Source of the DNA: Flammeovirgaceae bacterium UBA5008
GTDB taxonomy: Bacteria > Bacteroidota > Bacteroidia > Cytophagales > Cyclobacteriaceae
Reading direction: 5' to 3'
NCBI GenBank assembly: GCA_002398365.1
Contig: DGYK01000022.1
Span: forward strand, 69,697 to 112,897
DNA: 43,201 bases
Shown here: piece after piece, positions 8,958 through 17,096 of the stretch
Layout: each line of letters starts with the position of its first letter
How positions within the stretch are numbered: position 1 is the stretch's first letter
Translations under genes and position numbers: made by a program
The notes under the pieces: model-generated
Database searches by the model: none
What the model was told of the DNA's origin: nothing
Seen by the model: the letters and a program-made list of their open reading frames with translations, nothing else

Positions 8958-9329
8958 CTATCTCGTAAATTCAACTACCTGCGCACTCACCGTAATGGTT
9001 CTTCGAACATAGAACGGAGCAAAACCACTAACTTGCTCTTCTGTCATCACGTTGATAATGGCTTTCGAACCATTCAGTAAATTGGCTTTTTTCATCATGG
9101 CTGAATAGGCATTCTCATACAATTGTGTTTTGTTCATGCTTCCAATGGCGAATACATAAAACGTTTCCGAACTGCCGCTGATCTGATCAACTACTTTGAA
9201 GTTGTTTTCTTTTAATTGTACTTCAGTGGCGTTTTGATTGTGGTTGGCAACCAGGGCTGTGTTGATGCCGCAGGAACTTAGAAATGCCGCGAGCAATAAT
9301 AATACAGTGTAATGACTAATCTTCTTCAT
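8958..9329 (-). CDS. Small lipoprotein (DUF6567-like)
   Basis: 123 residues. A lipoprotein signal peptide, MKKISHYTVLLLLAAFLSSC, ends in a lipobox with the acylated cysteine at position 20. The mature part has ATEVQLKENNFKVVDQISGS, then an alpha/beta region with an NAYSAMMKKANLLNGSKAI helix and the beta-rich end YVRRTITVSAQVVEF. This resembles small Bacteroidota lipoproteins I know as DUF6567; the function is not established. It precedes the DUF6326-like gene on the same strand. Confidence 0.8.
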   Translation of the reverse strand: MKKISHYTVLLLLAAFLSSCGINTALVANHNQNATEVQLKENNFKVVDQISGSSETFYVFAIGSMNKTQLYENAYSAMMKKANLLNGSKAIINVMTEEQVSGFAPFYVRRTITVSAQVVEFTR

Positions 9330-9435
9330 AGTGATAGTTGTTTGTTTATTTGTTATCGATTTATAAAAACTTAACTGCGTGATACAGCACCCAGCTCTTT
9401 AATAAAGTCTGCGAGGCAATTAGTTGATACAGATT

Positions 9436-10062
9436 CTAAAAGTAGAATCCGAAATCAAACCCGGGTTGAATAAAGTAGTTAGGCCACTTGCTTTCTATTG
9501 GCTTAAAAGATTCCGGAACGTTGGTTCTCACCGGCCAATACGATATTCCAAGAGATGGTTCAAAAAAGAAACGGTTTTTAAAAAACTTAAGCTGGTAACC
9601 CAAATAGAAATCCAGATATAATGTGTATCCATTTCCAATTTTTTGACCGCTCTGATCCATGTATTTTTCAAAGGCATTCAGAGCAAAAACGGATGTGTAG
9701 GCTCCTTTCCACCAAAAGCGTTGGTATCCTAGTGTAGGGGCAAGTATACGAGCATGTCCGGGATAGGTGTCTTCCGTTCCGTCAAATATTTTTTCCCAAG
9801 GTGTACCCAACGGCCAGTCGTAAACGGATCTTTTAAATCGGAGATGGATAACGTCTTTCGGTGTTATTCTATATCCCACATTTAATTGAATATACTCAGG
9901 ATTGTGTTTCTCGGTAAAATTACCCAGCAAATAGAGGGTACTCCCAATAAACCACTTTCTATCAATGCCATCTTGTTTAGCGTTTTGGGCTTTGAGTGCG
10001 TCAGCACTTGTCATCAGTAAAAGTATGCTGATGATTAAAATCTTCTTTTGCATTTCCTTCAT
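9436..10062 (-). CDS. Probable outer-membrane beta-barrel protein, unknown function
   Basis: 208 residues with a signal peptide (MKEMQKKILIISILLLMTSA, cleavage near ALKAQ). The rest is rich in alternating aromatic/polar strands (GSTLYLLGNF, YIQLNVGYRITP, YLDFYLGYQLKFF, FFFEPSLGISYW) and ends FDFGFYF. A terminal Phe is typical of outer-membrane barrels recognised by BamA. About eight strands are plausible. No enzymatic motif is seen. An alternative ATG three codons in does not change the reading. A TAnnTTTG element lies 19 bases upstream, so it has its own promoter, downstream of the Crp/Fnr regulator gene. Confidence 0.7.
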   Translation of the reverse strand: MKEMQKKILIISILLLMTSADALKAQNAKQDGIDRKWFIGSTLYLLGNFTEKHNPEYIQLNVGYRITPKDVIHLRFKRSVYDWPLGTPWEKIFDGTEDTYPGHARILAPTLGYQRFWWKGAYTSVFALNAFEKYMDQSGQKIGNGYTLYLDFYLGYQLKFFKNRFFFEPSLGISYWPVRTNVPESFKPIESKWPNYFIQPGFDFGFYF

Positions 10063-10080
10063 TTAAGTTAAACGATGGCG

Positions 10081-10088
10081 CAAAAGTA
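10081..10088 (-). promoter_or_regulatory. Putative -7 element of the beta-barrel gene
   Basis: The minus strand reads TACTTTTG, a match to TAnnTTTG, ending 18 bases upstream of the ATG at 10062. A perfect inverted repeat (10094-10112) sits directly upstream, in the region between the expected -33 and -7 elements. Confidence 0.45.
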
Positions 10089-10093
10089 GAGGG

Positions 10094-10112
10094 ACGAGAT
10101 GCTACATCTCGT
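10094..10112. repeat. Perfect 8-bp inverted repeat with CTA loop
   Basis: The arms ACGAGATG and CATCTCGT flank a 3-base loop. It lies between the Crp/Fnr gene and the beta-barrel gene, overlapping the promoter zone of the latter. It could be an operator, a terminator stem without a T-run, or a REP-like intergenic palindrome. From memory, near-identical hairpins recur in other Bacteroidota intergenic regions, but this window has a single copy. Confidence 0.5.
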
Positions 10113-10135
10113 TCACTTTAGTTAAGAAAGCTATG

Positions 10136-10714
10136 CTAGACTTTTTTTTCCTGAATCCGTGCGCGAAGCCGGCTGAGGGAAGGTGGTAGAATGCCCAGAT
10201 AGCTCGCTAACTGATTTTGAGGAACACGCTGAATCAAATCGGGCCTTTTTTGGAGTAAGTTCAGATAGCGTTGTTCCGGTGACGATGTTTTAAATTCATC
10301 AAAGTCTATACGTTCTTTTGCCAACAGCTCCTCCGACAACATCCGGCACATGACTTCAAACTTGGGAAACTTACTATTTACTTCCGCTTCCATATCTGAA
10401 TTGGAGACTAAAAGGATGCAGTCTTCAATGCAACTTACATAATATTCAGACGGAGTTTTGCTGACGACACATGGAGGAGTAAGCGCTTCCATTTCAGTGT
10501 AGAAAGCCGTTGTCTTTTCTTCTCCATCTATGCTGTAATAAACCCGAATGCAGCCTTTCAAAACAAAATAACTTTCTTGTGATTTTTGACCTGCTTTGAG
10601 TAAAACTGTTCCTTTTTGCATGGAATGAAACAGGTTTAAAGAAAGTAATGCATTTTTCTCATCTTCTGTGAGTGTTATGTACTTCGAAATAAAGTTAAAG
10701 AGCGCGTCTTGCAT
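10136..10714 (-). CDS. Crp/Fnr-family transcriptional regulator
   Basis: 192 residues. An N-terminal cyclic-nucleotide-binding beta-roll fold spans about 25-115 (KGTVLLKAGQKSQESYFVLK, GCIRVYYSIDGEEKT) and a short C-terminal helix-turn-helix about 150-190 (VPQNQLASYLGILPPSLSRL). This is the common Bacteroidota subtype in which the recognition helix reads PPSLSRLR. No cysteine cluster for an Fnr-type iron-sulfur centre is visible, so the signal is unknown. It is divergent from the TonB receptor gene, with a 371-base gap that holds a 14-bp palindrome at 10853-10866. That site is a candidate target of this regulator, by inference from position only. Confidence 0.9.
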   Translation of the reverse strand: MQDALFNFISKYITLTEDEKNALLSLNLFHSMQKGTVLLKAGQKSQESYFVLKGCIRVYYSIDGEEKTTAFYTEMEALTPPCVVSKTPSEYYVSCIEDCILLVSNSDMEAEVNSKFPKFEVMCRMLSEELLAKERIDFDEFKTSSPEQRYLNLLQKRPDLIQRVPQNQLASYLGILPPSLSRLRARIQEKKV

Positions 10715-10852
10715 CGTACTAATGTGTTTATTACTTATTTACTTTCTTTTCCACTTGTTATCGCTGTTACTTTGGAAGCTCCTTCAGTACCAACCATTTT
10801 TAAACTATAAGCTGCTGGTTACTTGAAGTTTAACTGAAACAAAATCGGTTAT

Positions 10853-10866
10853 TAACTTAAGTTAAC
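10853..10866. promoter_or_regulatory. 14-bp perfect palindrome, candidate Crp/Fnr-type operator
   Basis: TTAACTTAAGTTAA is a perfect palindrome with the 5-4-5 half-site geometry of Fnr-like sites. Its centre is about 42 bases upstream of the transcription start predicted from the TAnnTTTG box at 10888-10895, the classic class II activator position. It lies in the divergent gap between a Crp/Fnr gene and a TonB receptor gene. Apart from this site and the -7 box the 371-base gap shows nothing distinctive. Confidence 0.5.
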
Positions 10867-10887
10867 AAGGCCAGAGATTGGGAACTT

Positions 10888-10895
10888 TACTTTTG
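10888..10895 (+). promoter_or_regulatory. Putative -7 element of the TonB receptor operon
   Basis: TACTTTTG matches TAnnTTTG. There is no TTG at the expected -33 distance, which would fit an activator-dependent promoter using the palindrome upstream. If correct, the mRNA leader is about 185 bases. Confidence 0.45.
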
Positions 10896-11085
10896 TGAGA
10901 CTAAAATCAAAACAAAATGAACTCCTCACTCTAAGCGCTATTTAAAACAAAAGTTATCCGTCACAATTATCATTTCTTTTTAAAGCGTCACTAGATGTGA
11001 GTGATACCTATCGATGGCATTGCCAAGGCCACTCACAAAATTAACAAATCAATCGCACTTGTCTTCAAAACTTTCTTACTAATCC

Positions 11086-13473
11086 ATGTTGAAAAAATTA
11101 CACGTCACCATTGTTGTTGTGGTCATTCTTATCATTCTTCATAAACAGCCGTCTTATGCGCAAGAAAGCATAACTATGAGCGGTACTATTTCGGATATTC
11201 GAACTAACGAAACTCTTATTGGCGCAAACGTTTACATTGAAGAACTCAAAACAGGTGTGAGTACCAATGAGTACGGCTTTTACTCTATAACATTACCGCC
11301 AGGCGATTACACCATTTGGTTGAGTTATATCGGGTACTTATCTGTGAAAGAAAATATCTCCCTCACGCAAACAACTAAAAAAGACTTCGCGCTTGTAGAA
11401 GATAGCAAGACATTGACTGAAGTAGTGATTACTGCCAACAAAGAAGTGGTTGACATTCGTGTTCCCGAGATGAGTACGAATAAACTCTCTATTCAAACCA
11501 TCAAGCAAATGCCGGTAGTGATGGGTGAAGTGGATGTTCTTAAGTCTATCTTACAATTGCCGGGCGTTACCAATGCCGGTGAAGGGCAATCGGGATTTAA
11601 TGTGAGAGGTGGCTCGGCAGACCAAAATTTAGTCTTGCTTGATGAAGCCACTGTTTATAACACATCGCATCTTTTTGGTTTATTCTCTGTTTTTAATTCA
11701 GATGCCATCAAAGATCTGAAATTATACAAGGGAGGAATTCCTGCGCGCTACGGTGGCAGGTTGTCTTCGGTGCTGGACATTTATCAAAAAGAAGGGAACA
11801 AGAATGGTTTCAATATGTCGGGAGGAATTGGATTAATATCCAGTCGGTTGTTGGCTGAAGGCCCTATAGCAAAAGGCAGAGGCTCATTTATTATTGCGGG
11901 AAGGAGTTCGTATGCGCATCTCTTTTTAAAACTAGCTGACAACAAAAATTCTGCTTCCTTCTATGATTTGAATACAAAGGTGAGCTATAAACTGAACGAT
12001 AAGAATCACATTTATCTTTCAGGTTATTTCGGCAAAGATATCCTTGATTTGAATGGTCAGTTTATTCAAAAATATGGCAACTCATTTGCCAATGTCCGGT
12101 GGAACAATCTCTTCTCCGATAAATTGTTTTCCAACCTGTCGCTGATTTACAGCGATTACTTCTATGGATTAAATTTAGGTTACCTCGGTGTAGATATGGA
12201 TTTCGGAATCCAAAACTTCAACCTGAAATATGATTTCAAACATTATATGGGCAATGCTACGAAGTTAACGTATGGACTAAATGCACAGTACTTTCACTTT
12301 AATCCTGGAACCCTTTCACCCATCGATGCGAAATCCGGAATCAATCCGGAACAACTCGACAAGAAATTTGCGCTTGAATCTGCCGTATATCTTGATGTAG
12401 AGCAATCATTATCCAAACGCCTCACCGTCAACTACGGCATCCGCTACAGTCTGTTTCAGAGACTTGGCAAGCAAAACGTAAATATTTATGCCAACAATCA
12501 AGCCGTAGTTTTTAACAGTGTGCTCGGTTTCTATCAACGAGCCACACCGATTGGAGTAAAACATTACAACGATAACGAAGTTATCGCCAGTTTTAATAAT
12601 CTGGAACCAAGAGCTGCTATTTCATTCACGTTTAACGATGACCAATCGATGAAGGTGAGTTACAACCGGATGGTGCAGTATCTTCATTTACTCTCCAACA
12701 CACAATCGCCTACGCCTCTTGATTTGTGGGCACCGAGTGATCAATTTCTCCAACCACAAATTTTAGATCAGGTGGCCATCGGTTATTTCAGAAATTTTAA
12801 TAACGACCAATATTCGCTCGAAGTAGAATCTTTTTATAAGGACATCAAAAATCGTGTTGATTATATTGATGGCGCCCAACTAATTGCCAATCGGGCCATT
12901 GAACAAGTTGTGTTAAATGGAAAAGCTAGATCATACGGACTTGAAATGATGGTACGAAAGAATACTGGAAACCTTACTGGATGGATTGCTTATACCTTAT
13001 CAAGATCGGAACAACAAACACCTGGACGAACATCTAATGAAACGGGCATCAACAATGGGCAATGGTATAAAACCGGATTTGATAAACCCCATAATGTATC
13101 CATTACAGTGTCTTACAAACGAAATGAGAAATGGAGTTTCAGCAGTATTTTTAATTTGCAATCAGGTCAGCCTATTACTTACCCCAATGGGCAGTACGAG
13201 TACCAGGGCAACCGCGTACCGAGCTATGGATTACGAAATGAAAACAGATTACCCACATATCATCGACTCGATTTTTCGGCTACCTACACTCCCAAACCTA
13301 AAAAAGAAAAAGGATGGAGAAGCGAATGGGTGTTTAGCATATATAACATCTACAATCGGCAAAACGCAGCATCTATCTCCTTCAGGCAGAATGCAGACAC
13401 TGCTGCCAACGAAGCCGTACGGTTTTCATTCTTCGGCATCATACCCAGTGTTACCTACAATTTCAAATTCTAA
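11086..13473 (+). CDS. TonB-dependent outer-membrane receptor with carboxypeptidase-like regulatory domain
   Basis: 795 residues. A signal peptide covers 1-26 (ending SYAQ). A CarboxypepD_reg-like beta-sandwich follows at about 30-115 (GTISDIRTNETLIGANVYIE). The plug domain is at about 130-230 (LQLPGVTNAGEGQSGFNVRG, then GGIPARYGGRLSSVLDI). The 22-strand barrel runs to the C-terminus and ends with Phe (SVTYNFKF). It imports an unidentified ligand across the outer membrane using TonB energy. The DUF4249 lipoprotein starts 17 bases downstream, a recurrent Bacteroidota pairing, so the two form an uptake operon. It is not a SusC type: the partner is not SusD and the size is smaller. The likely regulator is the divergent Crp/Fnr protein. 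Confidence 0.93.
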   Translation: MLKKLHVTIVVVVILIILHKQPSYAQESITMSGTISDIRTNETLIGANVYIEELKTGVSTNEYGFYSITLPPGDYTIWLSYIGYLSVKENISLTQTTKKDFALVEDSKTLTEVVITANKEVVDIRVPEMSTNKLSIQTIKQMPVVMGEVDVLKSILQLPGVTNAGEGQSGFNVRGGSADQNLVLLDEATVYNTSHLFGLFSVFNSDAIKDLKLYKGGIPARYGGRLSSVLDIYQKEGNKNGFNMSGGIGLISSRLLAEGPIAKGRGSFIIAGRSSYAHLFLKLADNKNSASFYDLNTKVSYKLNDKNHIYLSGYFGKDILDLNGQFIQKYGNSFANVRWNNLFSDKLFSNLSLIYSDYFYGLNLGYLGVDMDFGIQNFNLKYDFKHYMGNATKLTYGLNAQYFHFNPGTLSPIDAKSGINPEQLDKKFALESAVYLDVEQSLSKRLTVNYGIRYSLFQRLGKQNVNIYANNQAVVFNSVLGFYQRATPIGVKHYNDNEVIASFNNLEPRAAISFTFNDDQSMKVSYNRMVQYLHLLSNTQSPTPLDLWAPSDQFLQPQILDQVAIGYFRNFNNDQYSLEVESFYKDIKNRVDYIDGAQLIANRAIEQVVLNGKARSYGLEMMVRKNTGNLTGWIAYTLSRSEQQTPGRTSNETGINNGQWYKTGFDKPHNVSITVSYKRNEKWSFSSIFNLQSGQPITYPNGQYEYQGNRVPSYGLRNENRLPTYHRLDFSATYTPKPKKEKGWRSEWVFSIYNIYNRQNAASISFRQNADTAANEAVRFSFFGIIPSVTYNFKF

Positions 13474-13490
13474 ATTTAATTTTTTGTTAC

Positions 13491-14303
13491 ATGAAAAAGC
13501 TATTTGTGTTACTGTCTGTTTTGGTTTGTGCCGGGTGTCAACAAGTTATTGATGTTGATTTAAACACAGCCGCGCCCAGACTAGTAATTGAGGCCTCCAT
13601 CAATTGGGAAAAGGGCACCACCGGAAATCTGCAAACCATCAAAATCACAACTACTGCGGGCTATTATGATAAAACAATTCCCAGCGTGTCGGGTGCTATT
13701 GTTTTTGTAACCAACAGCAAAAACGACATTTTTAATTTTCTCCCATCGCCTTCCAGCGAAGCAGGCATCTACACTTGCAATACGTTTGTACCGGAGATTG
13801 GAGAAACTTACCAACTTACTGTAATTCATAATGGTGAAACATACACTGCTCAGGAAAAATTGATAGCGACACCCGAAATACGAGACGTAGAGCAGCGAAA
13901 TGATTTGGGGTTAAACAGTGATGAAATTGGGATACGGGTAAACTTCATCGACTTTCCCAACGAAAACAATTATTATCTATTCCGATTTGGAAGCACAGTC
14001 AATGCATTTCCGGAATACGAAACCATTGACGCTCAATTTACGGATGGAAATGTTACTTCGTGGCTCTACTCTAATAAAAACCTGAAAAAGGGAAGCAAGA
14101 TGAACTTTACACTTTATGGCATTTCAGAAACCTACTATAATTATATCAGCATCGTACTTTCCAACTCCAGAGGAGGCGGTGCTTTTCAACCATTGCCCAC
14201 CAATGTAAAAGGGAACATTACCAATCAAAGTAATAAACAAAATTATGCGTTGGGCTATTTTCGGTTGAGTGAAATTGATAAGTCTGATTACACCGTTCAG
14301 TAA
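13491..14303 (+). CDS. DUF4249 lipoprotein, partner of the TonB receptor
   Basis: 270 residues. The lipoprotein signal peptide MKKLFVLLSVLVCAGC has the acylated Cys at 16. The mature protein starts QQVIDVDLNTAAPRLVIEAS, the typical DUF4249 opening, followed by beta-sandwich-like strands and a C-terminal region ending ALGYFRLSEIDKSDYTVQ. DUF4249 proteins are encoded next to TonB-dependent receptors. Their role is presumed to be accessory ligand binding at the cell surface, not shown here. The start is an ATG 17 bases after the receptor stop. The length is near or slightly below family members I know; no truncation is obvious. Confidence 0.88.
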   Translation: MKKLFVLLSVLVCAGCQQVIDVDLNTAAPRLVIEASINWEKGTTGNLQTIKITTTAGYYDKTIPSVSGAIVFVTNSKNDIFNFLPSPSSEAGIYTCNTFVPEIGETYQLTVIHNGETYTAQEKLIATPEIRDVEQRNDLGLNSDEIGIRVNFIDFPNENNYYLFRFGSTVNAFPEYETIDAQFTDGNVTSWLYSNKNLKKGSKMNFTLYGISETYYNYISIVLSNSRGGGAFQPLPTNVKGNITNQSNKQNYALGYFRLSEIDKSDYTVQ

Positions 14304-14349
14304 ATTGAGCTAAATACTATTTCTGTCGGAAGCCATTGAAAGAACTCCG

Positions 14350-14520
14350 TCATTCGTTTTTCTTTCTATTTCTTCTTTCATCGAATTTATCCATTACAAG
14401 GACAATCAGTTTTACAATCTTATCAAACGAAATAATGAAAGCCAAGGCAATGAGAATTATCAAGAAACCGGGACCTCGGTTTCCAGAGATAAACACCAAA
14501 GTACCTAATATATCACTCAT
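14350..14520 (-). CDS. Possible 56-residue single-helix membrane protein
   Basis: A short minus-strand frame from an ATG at 14520 to a TGA at 14350. It reads MSDILGTLVFISGNRGPG, then a strongly hydrophobic stretch FLIILIALAFIISF, then DKIVKLIVLVMDKF and a highly charged tail DERRNRKKNE. One transmembrane helix with a basic cytoplasmic tail is the expected layout of a genuine small membrane protein. It lies convergent to the DUF4249 gene. The same bases also hold a 62-codon plus-strand frame that looks less protein-like. No homologue is recognised and no promoter box was found. Confidence 0.45.
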   Translation of the reverse strand: MSDILGTLVFISGNRGPGFLIILIALAFIISFDKIVKLIVLVMDKFDERRNRKKNE

Positions 14521-14656
14521 CTAAAAATTCCTCTATTACCATTTTGATGCTTTATTCCTTAAAGAGCCTGTTTCATGCCCGATTGTCAACCCACTTGCTA
14601 TTAAAAGTAGCTATCATTAGACTGGGATACAAAACCACGACTAAGTTTCAAAGTTT

Positions 14657-15421
14657 CTATTCAGTGTATTTTAGAAATAGATAATGATGATCCTGGATTA
14701 TTTCACTTAATTGATCAAAGGCTGTTTCGTTTGTGTTATACAATGATGACAAGTCGCTGATCAATTCTTTTATTTGGTTTGCATTGGGTTTTTCATTTCG
14801 AATAAAGCCTAAAAAGGAGGCGCCTATTCCGAATAGTTCAAAATCGTATTTCTCAAATAAGTATTTTGCCAACGCATAATTTTCAAAAGGATTGAGGTCG
14901 CATTGAAAATACCCATTCGGTAATCCACAAATTCCTTCATAACATTTTTCGACCGGAACTACTTTAAGGATTATTTGCTTGTCCAGATAATGAAGAGGTG
15001 ACTGATTTATCTTCTCTAAAATCGTAATCTCATCTTTGCCAAATGTTAAGCCTCGCTCACACGCAGACGCAAAGTCAGCGTCATTCACTTTTTTAAAGAA
15101 GTTTTCTTTTCTAATGAAAAATTCCGAAGGGGTAGAAAGATAACCCAAGTGTTCGCCCGCTTCGAAACACGTTTTGTCAAGTCCTGATAAATCATATCCT
15201 TCTGTATCATCTAGGTCGTGCGTAAGGATTGAGTGAACGCTGGTGTATTCCGCCTGCCCTAAATCATCGAGTGTTAAAATGAAGGTCTTGCCCGGATTTC
15301 TCTGTCTATAGGTCTTATAAACTTCAATAAGCTCATCGAATGATCTAAGGCTTTCAATTAGATAACTATCAAATAGAATTTCTTTACCCGACTGTTTGGA
15401 GGTTAATGGTTGTATTTGCAT
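14657..15421 (-). CDS. Hypothetical protein, unknown family
   Basis: 254 residues from the ATG at 15421 (MQIQPLTSKQSGKEILFDSY). The frame extends upstream to a TTG at 15475 but without a better start. The protein is acidic and soluble, with no signal peptide or membrane segment. Recognisable blocks are TFILTLDDLGQAEYTSVHSI, THDLDDTEGYDLSGL, a Cys-rich stretch EKCYEGICGLPNGYFQCDL and a helical end QLSEIIQDHHYLFLKY. I do not recognise the family. The intact 254-codon frame and Bacteroidota-like composition argue that it is real. It stands alone, with a minus-strand terminator (15605-15635) separating it from the upstream gene. Confidence 0.7.
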   Translation of the reverse strand: MQIQPLTSKQSGKEILFDSYLIESLRSFDELIEVYKTYRQRNPGKTFILTLDDLGQAEYTSVHSILTHDLDDTEGYDLSGLDKTCFEAGEHLGYLSTPSEFFIRKENFFKKVNDADFASACERGLTFGKDEITILEKINQSPLHYLDKQIILKVVPVEKCYEGICGLPNGYFQCDLNPFENYALAKYLFEKYDFELFGIGASFLGFIRNEKPNANQIKELISDLSSLYNTNETAFDQLSEIIQDHHYLFLKYTE

Positions 15422-15604
15422 GGTTTTATTCTTGTAAATTTCGCCCTTCTTGCCAACATCTCCAAAAAACAACAAAAACTGGACTTCTGCTTAATGTACT
15501 TACTTGCAAACGATAGACAGAAGTTGTAGCGTATTTCGAGACATGCGTTATTGCCGGTCGTTCAGTAAAAATTCCGAAACGCTTAGCCCATCTCTCCAGA
15601 ACAT

Positions 15605-15635
15605 AAAAAAAACCCACACATCGTGCAGGGGTTTT
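15605..15635 (-). terminator. Rho-independent terminator, minus strand
   Basis: On the minus strand, arms AAAACCC and GGGTTTT enclose an inner CAC-GAT-GTG hairpin. The stem runs into an uninterrupted run of eight T. It would end transcripts from the 15875-16312 lipoprotein gene and the remnant between. Confidence 0.6.
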
Positions 15636-15683
15636 CAAATAGCGGTGTTTCGCATTACAAGGTGGGTTTATAGATGTTCAACT

Positions 15684-15845
15684 TTAGGATCTATTCGTGC
15701 TCCCTGGGATTTCCATTACAAGAATGGATCCTCCGATATTCAATTGTTGGAACCCTTGAAAATTGGTTGCGCTTACAAAACCTGCTGGAGGAATTAGAAA
15801 AAATTTTGTACCCGCGACTGGTTGTTGTGTTTCTCCGTCTTGGAA
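15684..15845 (-). pseudogene. Gene fragment, secreted-protein-like, no start
   Basis: A 54-codon minus-strand frame with no ATG at its head reads as a coherent protein piece: FFLIPPAGFVSATNFQGF, then QQLNIGGSILVMEIPGS, then stops. The IPPxGF...NFxGF...SIxVxEIP pattern recalls a small secreted-protein family seen in Bacteroidota, from memory and not named here. The frame is closed on both sides by stops (15684 and 15846). It sits between the 15875-16312 lipoprotein gene and its terminator. A remnant of a once longer gene is the best reading. Confidence 0.45.
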
Positions 15846-15874
15846 TTATTAACTTCATCTTTTGCGAAAGAGGA

Positions 15875-16312
15875 TTACTTCCGCTTCAAAACAAACGCTT
15901 TGGTGCGATTGGAAAAGTAAATCGTCAGGCTATCTTGTTCAATTGCAAATGGCACTTCGGCTTGGTAGAACGCCTGATTGAACAGCTTCTCCCAAGGGGG
16001 ATTACCGCCAACTTCCGTCCTACCTCCATCTAGCACTTTCATTTTTTGTTGGCCCACATACATATATGAGCCGAAGAACGAATTGGAAATATTCTTACCG
16101 TCATACTCCCGGGGATTGGAACGATCTTTAAATGACACCCATATCTCACCACCATACGTATTCTCTTCTGTCTTATACTCAACCGTTCCACTGGCTAGAT
16201 CACGGAGAGCTACCACCGTCCACGTGCCGTGCAAGGTTACTTTACTGATGTCGTCATAGGTGCAACCCAGCACAAGTCCAATGATTACTAACAGGGCAAT
16301 GGCTCGTTTCAT
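15875..16312 (-). CDS. Lipoprotein with lipocalin/META-like beta domain
   Basis: 145 residues. A lipoprotein signal peptide (MKRAIALLVIIGLVLGC, Cys 17) is followed by a mature beta-rich domain starting LHGTWTVVALRDLASGTVEY. Further blocks are WVSFKDRSNPREYDGKNISN, GGRTEVGGNPPWEKLF and a terminal strand SLTIYFSNRTKAFVLKRK. The layout (GTW opening, conserved Gly/Asn loop, C-terminal strand) resembles META/HslJ-like or lipocalin-like lipoproteins; function is unknown. The start ATG is unambiguous. It is divergent from the redox-type cluster at 16518-19518. Confidence 0.75.
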   Translation of the reverse strand: MKRAIALLVIIGLVLGCTYDDISKVTLHGTWTVVALRDLASGTVEYKTEENTYGGEIWVSFKDRSNPREYDGKNISNSFFGSYMYVGQQKMKVLDGGRTEVGGNPPWEKLFNQAFYQAEVPFAIEQDSLTIYFSNRTKAFVLKRK

Positions 16313-16517
16313 CGATGGGTTTCAGCTACATAGTATTGAATACCTCACGAAGATACTAAAAAGTCCACACGCTTTATCCACCGCAAATCTCCTGGGCAAG
16401 GCATCCGGGAAAATTGTCCACCACCATGCGCCAATTGTCCATTTTAAAGGGATTTGGCTTGCTACACCTTTGTATCGTCAAAAACGACAAAGTCATAAAC
16501 AATTAAAAACAAATACC

Positions 16518-17072
16518 ATGAAACGCTTACAAGCTATCAACCCCGATCAAGCCACCGGCAAAACCAAAGAACTTTTCACCGCCATTCAATCACAACTGGG
16601 TGTAGTGCCCAACATGATGCGCACCATGGGCAACTCGCCTGCTTTTCTTGAAGCTTATTTAAACCTAAGCGGCTCACTCAGCCATGGCACGCTGGGTTTG
16701 AAAAACAGCGCCATGATTGCGTTGGCAGTAGCCGAAGCAAATGCGTGCAATTACTGCCTGTCGGCTCACACATACTTAGGCGCTAATTTGGCAAAGTTGG
16801 ATAACGCCACCATGGAGGCTGCACGCTTAGGCAACTCGAGCAACGAAAAAACAAAAGCCATTCTTCAATTGGCCCAAACATTGGTAGCTAAAAAAGGCCG
16901 CACCAGCGATGCAGATGTTGCTGCCGCAAAAGCTGCAGGCATCACCGAAGGTGAAATCGGAGAAATTGTAGGCCACGTAGCATTGAACATCCTCACGAAT
17001 TATTTCAACAACACCGCTAACACGGAAATCGACTTTCCGGTAGTGGAAGCACATCAACTAGCAGTAGTTTAA
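16518..17072 (+). CDS. AhpD-like carboxymuconolactone decarboxylase-family protein
   Basis: 184 residues from the ATG at 16518 (MKRLQAINPDQATGKTKELF). The open frame extends 86 codons upstream, but that part overlaps the divergent lipoprotein gene and is not protein-like. The AhpD active-site motif E73-x3-C77-x2-C80-x3-H84 is complete (VAEANACNYCLSAHTYLGAN). This predicts a thiol-dependent peroxidase/reductase helical fold, usually a trimer or hexamer in the cytoplasm. It is first in a same-strand cluster with YHS, SnoaL-like and PNPOx-like genes and an AraC regulator. The substrate is unknown; alkylhydroperoxide detoxification is the likeliest theme. Confidence 0.9.
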   Translation: MKRLQAINPDQATGKTKELFTAIQSQLGVVPNMMRTMGNSPAFLEAYLNLSGSLSHGTLGLKNSAMIALAVAEANACNYCLSAHTYLGANLAKLDNATMEAARLGNSSNEKTKAILQLAQTLVAKKGRTSDADVAAAKAAGITEGEIGEIVGHVALNILTNYFNNTANTEIDFPVVEAHQLAVV

Positions 17073-17096
17073 TCATTCACTTAACCTATACATTTT

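Noticed and set aside
12986..13552. 188-codon plus-strand frame inside the TonB receptor
   Set aside because: It is out of frame with a secure receptor gene whose C-terminal barrel strands and terminal Phe occupy the same bases.
15426..15638. 70-codon minus-strand frame
   Set aside because: It overlaps the start of the 14657-15421 gene and the terminator at 15605-15635, and the translation resembles no protein family I know.
16260..16517. N-terminal extension of the AhpD-like protein
   Set aside because: The extra 86 codons overlap the start of the divergent lipoprotein gene, lack protein-like composition and exceed family length; ATG at 16518 fits.
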